From contig JAJNNQ010000018.1 in the NCBI GenBank assembly GCA_027886175.1, positions 22,239,001-22,303,000 on the forward strand: a stretch of DNA of 64,000 nucleotides, read 5' to 3'. The stretch's first letter is position 1. Each line of letters opens with the position of its first letter. This stretch comes from Phylloscopus collybita. Lineage: Eukaryota; Chordata; Aves; Passeriformes; Phylloscopidae. The position numbers were made by a program, and so were the translations under genes. Positions 60,998-64,000 of this stretch are shown piece after piece. The notes beneath the pieces were generated by a model. It saw only the letters and a program-made list of their open reading frames with translations. It did not search any database and had not been told where the DNA came from.

Positions 60998-63900
60998 CTG
61001 CCAAGAGAAGAAAAAGAGGCATTGGCTTGGGGTAACAGAGGTTATTCTCAGGAAAACACTGCCCACAGGCCAGAGACTTCATGTGCCAAAGCTGGGCAGA
61101 CTCAGCCCGTTCATCCTTCTTCTGTCCCCTCTCTTAGCCTTGTCATTGTTTGGTTTCTGAGTGAAGCCTGCCAAACGCACAAGTGCCCTGGAGATAATCT
61201 GCTTATGGAAACCTGTGACAGAGTCCCAGCAGCACATTTCATCTTGGACTTGAAGTGGCCAAGCAGTATGTGAGAGACTTCTTCAGGCTGTCCTGAAAAT
61301 GGTTTGGAGTGATTATAGTCAACATCCTGGGCGCAGAAGCCAACAGCTCTTCCTTTGCATGTATTTCTTTTGTAGGTATTTAATACCACCCACCATCACC
61401 CCTGAAACCTAACAGTGTGTATTCCTGTGCATTACAGCAGCAGCTAGCTTACTTGGTGAAACCCAGCACATGACTGGGAGCAGTGGTTAAGGGCTGCATA
61501 CACGGCAGGGGGACAAAAATTGCTGTTTCAACCTTGACAACTTGGCCCAAGAATATGTTTAATGTGATGGACTTTTTACATCACGCCTTCTGTAAAAGTA
61601 ACCAGTGCTCTCAACTCAGAAAAAGCACAAATCAGGAACAGCAAAGCACCTGGTGAGACAGAGAGGAAATTATTAGAAGCTCTGGCTGAGAAATTCAGGA
61701 CTAGACTACAAGGAAAGTTGCATATGAAATGGATTTACCAGGAGCAGGACCAGGAAGCAAAACCCAAGGTAGACATAAGTGAGGCAAAGGAAGAGGGTAA
61801 AGGCCCATCTGCCCTGTATAACACAGCACCCTGCTAGAGACCCTCTCGGCAGCACCAGGCAGCACAGGCTCTGCAAACACTACGACCATGGCAGTGCGAT
61901 TTCAGCCTAGCTGTCGAGCCAGGCCCCTCCACACAGTCAGTCAGCTCACAGGAAGGGCCAACACAGATATGTGGCTTCAGGCATAGTTCATGTAATGCTA
62001 GTTGAGGATTTTTGTCCTGCTCTGTAGGGCAAGGTGAACATAAGCTCTGAGGTTTCCAGAAGTCAGCAAAGGGAACCTGTCCTACCCTTCTCACAGGCTC
62101 GACTGATTTCAAGTGAGCAGTTAAGAAGACTGTAATTTATGCAGTAACAAAAAAGAAAGAATGTCAGTGCATTTTTATAACCTGCTTTTTAAAAGGTAAT
62201 TAAAGATGGGAGCTGCAGCAACCTAGCAATTAAATATGAATAAAGACCTTCTAAGCAAAGTCTTCATGCAAAGCCTTAAACGAATACTCTTTTTGCTGAA
62301 AAGGAAGAAAAATCCTACAAGGAGCAGCCTGTTCCCTCCTGCAGCTGCCAAGGAATGAGCCCCCTCCCACACCACCCTACCCCTTCTCTCCCAGCCCCTT
62401 CCACAGAAAACTATTGCTAACAACAAACTGGAGCATTTGCAGTAATTAGATACCAACACAGACTCAGCTGTCTCTAGTAATTCACTAGGAAGGTGCATTT
62501 TATTTATTTAACTAATTCTCTTCGGTCCTGGCGGCAAAATCAATTACGTAAAACAACTGCATTTAAAAACAACTAGTTATGTGGTTTTTAATTACAGCAG
62601 GTCCATAATTCAAACCTATTGACATTTGTGTCTCAAGAGAAAATCTGTTCAAGACACAGGGACTTTTACCTTTATGTAAAGTGTATTTACTGCCTGAAGA
62701 GAGGATCTGTTAAGGGTAAAGATTTAAGGTGGCCAAGAGCCTGCTGGGCTGTAAGATCCCAAAAGGAAGAAAAAAATGCAAATAGAGAACTTGCCACATG
62801 AGGTCGAGCTGGGACTTTTTTCAACTCTCTCATTACCCTACATCCTTGTGTCAGAGACATGTACCCTTTACAAAATGGTTACTAGTCTAACTGTCATAAG
62901 GCTGGGTAACATCCCCCAAAGGCTAAAACACAGAATTGGGAGTTCACTGGCTTGAATCCAGCAAGGTACATTTATAGTAAGATCATATATAAATTGGATA
63001 AAATTCCATCTGCTCTGGATTTCAAAACCTCTTAATTGCCTACACTGTCAATCCAGCGATTTTCACCAGTACTGAATGTATGCAGGGGGAAAAAAAGAGC
63101 TGCACATGTTCCTTCTGGCAGGAATAATAAATACCTCATTATCGTGTGACTAAGTTTTCTAAAGAAACATAATCGAAGAAAGCTGCGTCTAGGAGTTATT
63201 TTGGACAGAAGAGTTTCATTTAAAAACTTGCTGCTTAGCACATGGAAGTCAGGTTAGCAGTCATGTCTGGTAGAGCCAGCCCAGTGGCCCTCCCGCAATT
63301 CCAGGGCAAATTTGTGCACATTCACAGGCTGCAGACAAGGACAGCAAGGTGAGGGACTGAAAGAGGGCCACAGAATTGATGGATACCCCAGGAGGAGAAG
63401 GGCAGAGCATGCACAGGGGGAGGGAGCAGATCACAGCCGAGCCATTACATGAGCAGGTGTGAGGCTGAGATAAAGCAGAAGCACAATTATGGCTGGGCTC
63501 CAGGACCCCCTACTTAGCAAATGACCCTTGTTCATTATGGAATTGTCTTTTCTCAGCTCGATGGAGTAGCTATTGCCTCTGCTGCAGGCTGTGTGTCCCA
63601 GACAGGCAAAAGTGAGCAAGAGGCAGTATGACATGGAAGCAGAGAAGAGATGAGCCTGGTTTCCACACTGCCTGCCAGGGCGTGGAGTCTTTCCAAGGGA
63701 AAGTGGCAGCACCCATTTAATGCAAGCAGGGAGTTCTTGGAACAGACTGCAGGATCTTAGTGCTCACCAGCACCCCTAACAAAAATTGTCATTTCCAGGA
63801 CGGATAATTAGCAAGCAAAGGTCTGGGACAGTCTTGGAGCCCATCTGACTTAAGGAACTCATAAGTTTTTTCCAGGCTACAGCTGGTCTCAGATGGCCTC

Positions 63901-64000
63901 ATCAAACTCACTGTTACCATCTGTAACCCTGCCAGGAGATGAAACAAGCACAGTTTCCCAACAGGTTTAATAAAGGTTTAAAAGGAACATTAGGGCTGTT
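60998..64000 (-). other. ADCK1: Part of the preceding ADCK1 intron, continuing past the window
   Basis: The sequence upstream of the first exon in the window begins as an intron with a pyrimidine tract and AG. I find no sequence that could encode the preceding ADCK1 segment here. It contains the candidate block near 62160-62620. Confidence 0.75.
62160..62620. promoter_or_regulatory. Candidate conserved regulatory block in upstream ADCK1 intron
   Basis: TAAT-type cores recur (GGTAATTAAAG, GCAATTAAATATG, GCAGTAATTAGATACC, TTTTTAATTACAGC), together with CAATTACGTAAA. No repeat or exon is recognisable. The central part (62320-62400) is C-rich and looks ordinary. Inference from motif density only. 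Confidence 0.3.

Noticed and set aside
61111..61389. Minus-strand frame that might have been the next upstream ADCK1 exon
   Set aside because: Its translation does not match the segment expected before IKELF and it lacks a donor at the right place.
1..64000. tRNA genes, rRNA, CRISPR arrays, prophage or bacterial operons
   Set aside because: I found no internal promoter boxes with cloverleaf potential, no regular spacer-repeat arrays and no compact gene strings; the sequence is vertebrate.

Overview
The window looks like avian nuclear DNA. It carries several CR1-type LINE fragments with the CR1 3' end typical of birds (a run related to ATTCTATG), a solo LTR, very long introns, and no compact bacterial-style genes. 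I cannot name the species from the sequence alone.

The one host gene I can support is ADCK1 (aarF domain containing kinase 1, a mitochondrial UbiB/ADCK-family atypical kinase). It lies on the minus strand and fills the right part of the window. Seven exons are present, from 60997 down to the stop codon at 38026. Together they encode 382 residues: the alanine-rich loop, the VAVK lysine, the ExD pair, the HCDPHPGN catalytic loop, the DHG metal-binding motif and a conserved C-terminal helical region. The N-terminal exons, which would hold the targeting region and the KxGQ motif, are not in the window and must lie beyond 64000. The 3' UTR probably ends at an AATAAA near 37200.

Region by region: 1-37.2 kb is intergenic sequence 3' of ADCK1. 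It holds four clear CR1 pieces (190-730, 8040-8152, 12360-13120, 17736-18715), a short older CR1-like end (23510-23580), a 225-bp GGAA tetranucleotide array, a CAAAA-rich tract, a CA/TC microsatellite and a few candidate conserved regulatory patches. From 37.2 to 61 kb is ADCK1 with its introns. Intron 5 (39814-43757) is the most eventful: it has a GACCT-rich stretch, a compact double hairpin, a solo LTR with a 5-bp target duplication inserted in the sense direction, an ancient CR1 fragment and a degraded protein-coding-like remnant of unknown origin. The 9.3-kb intron 3 holds a TAAT-rich block that resembles a developmental enhancer. From 61 to 64 kb is the next upstream ADCK1 intron, again with a TAAT-rich patch.

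There is no CRISPR array, operon, phage, rRNA or convincing tRNA. I did not find a new multi-gene system. The points most worth checking are the sense LTR, the intronic hairpin, the coding remnant and the candidate enhancers.
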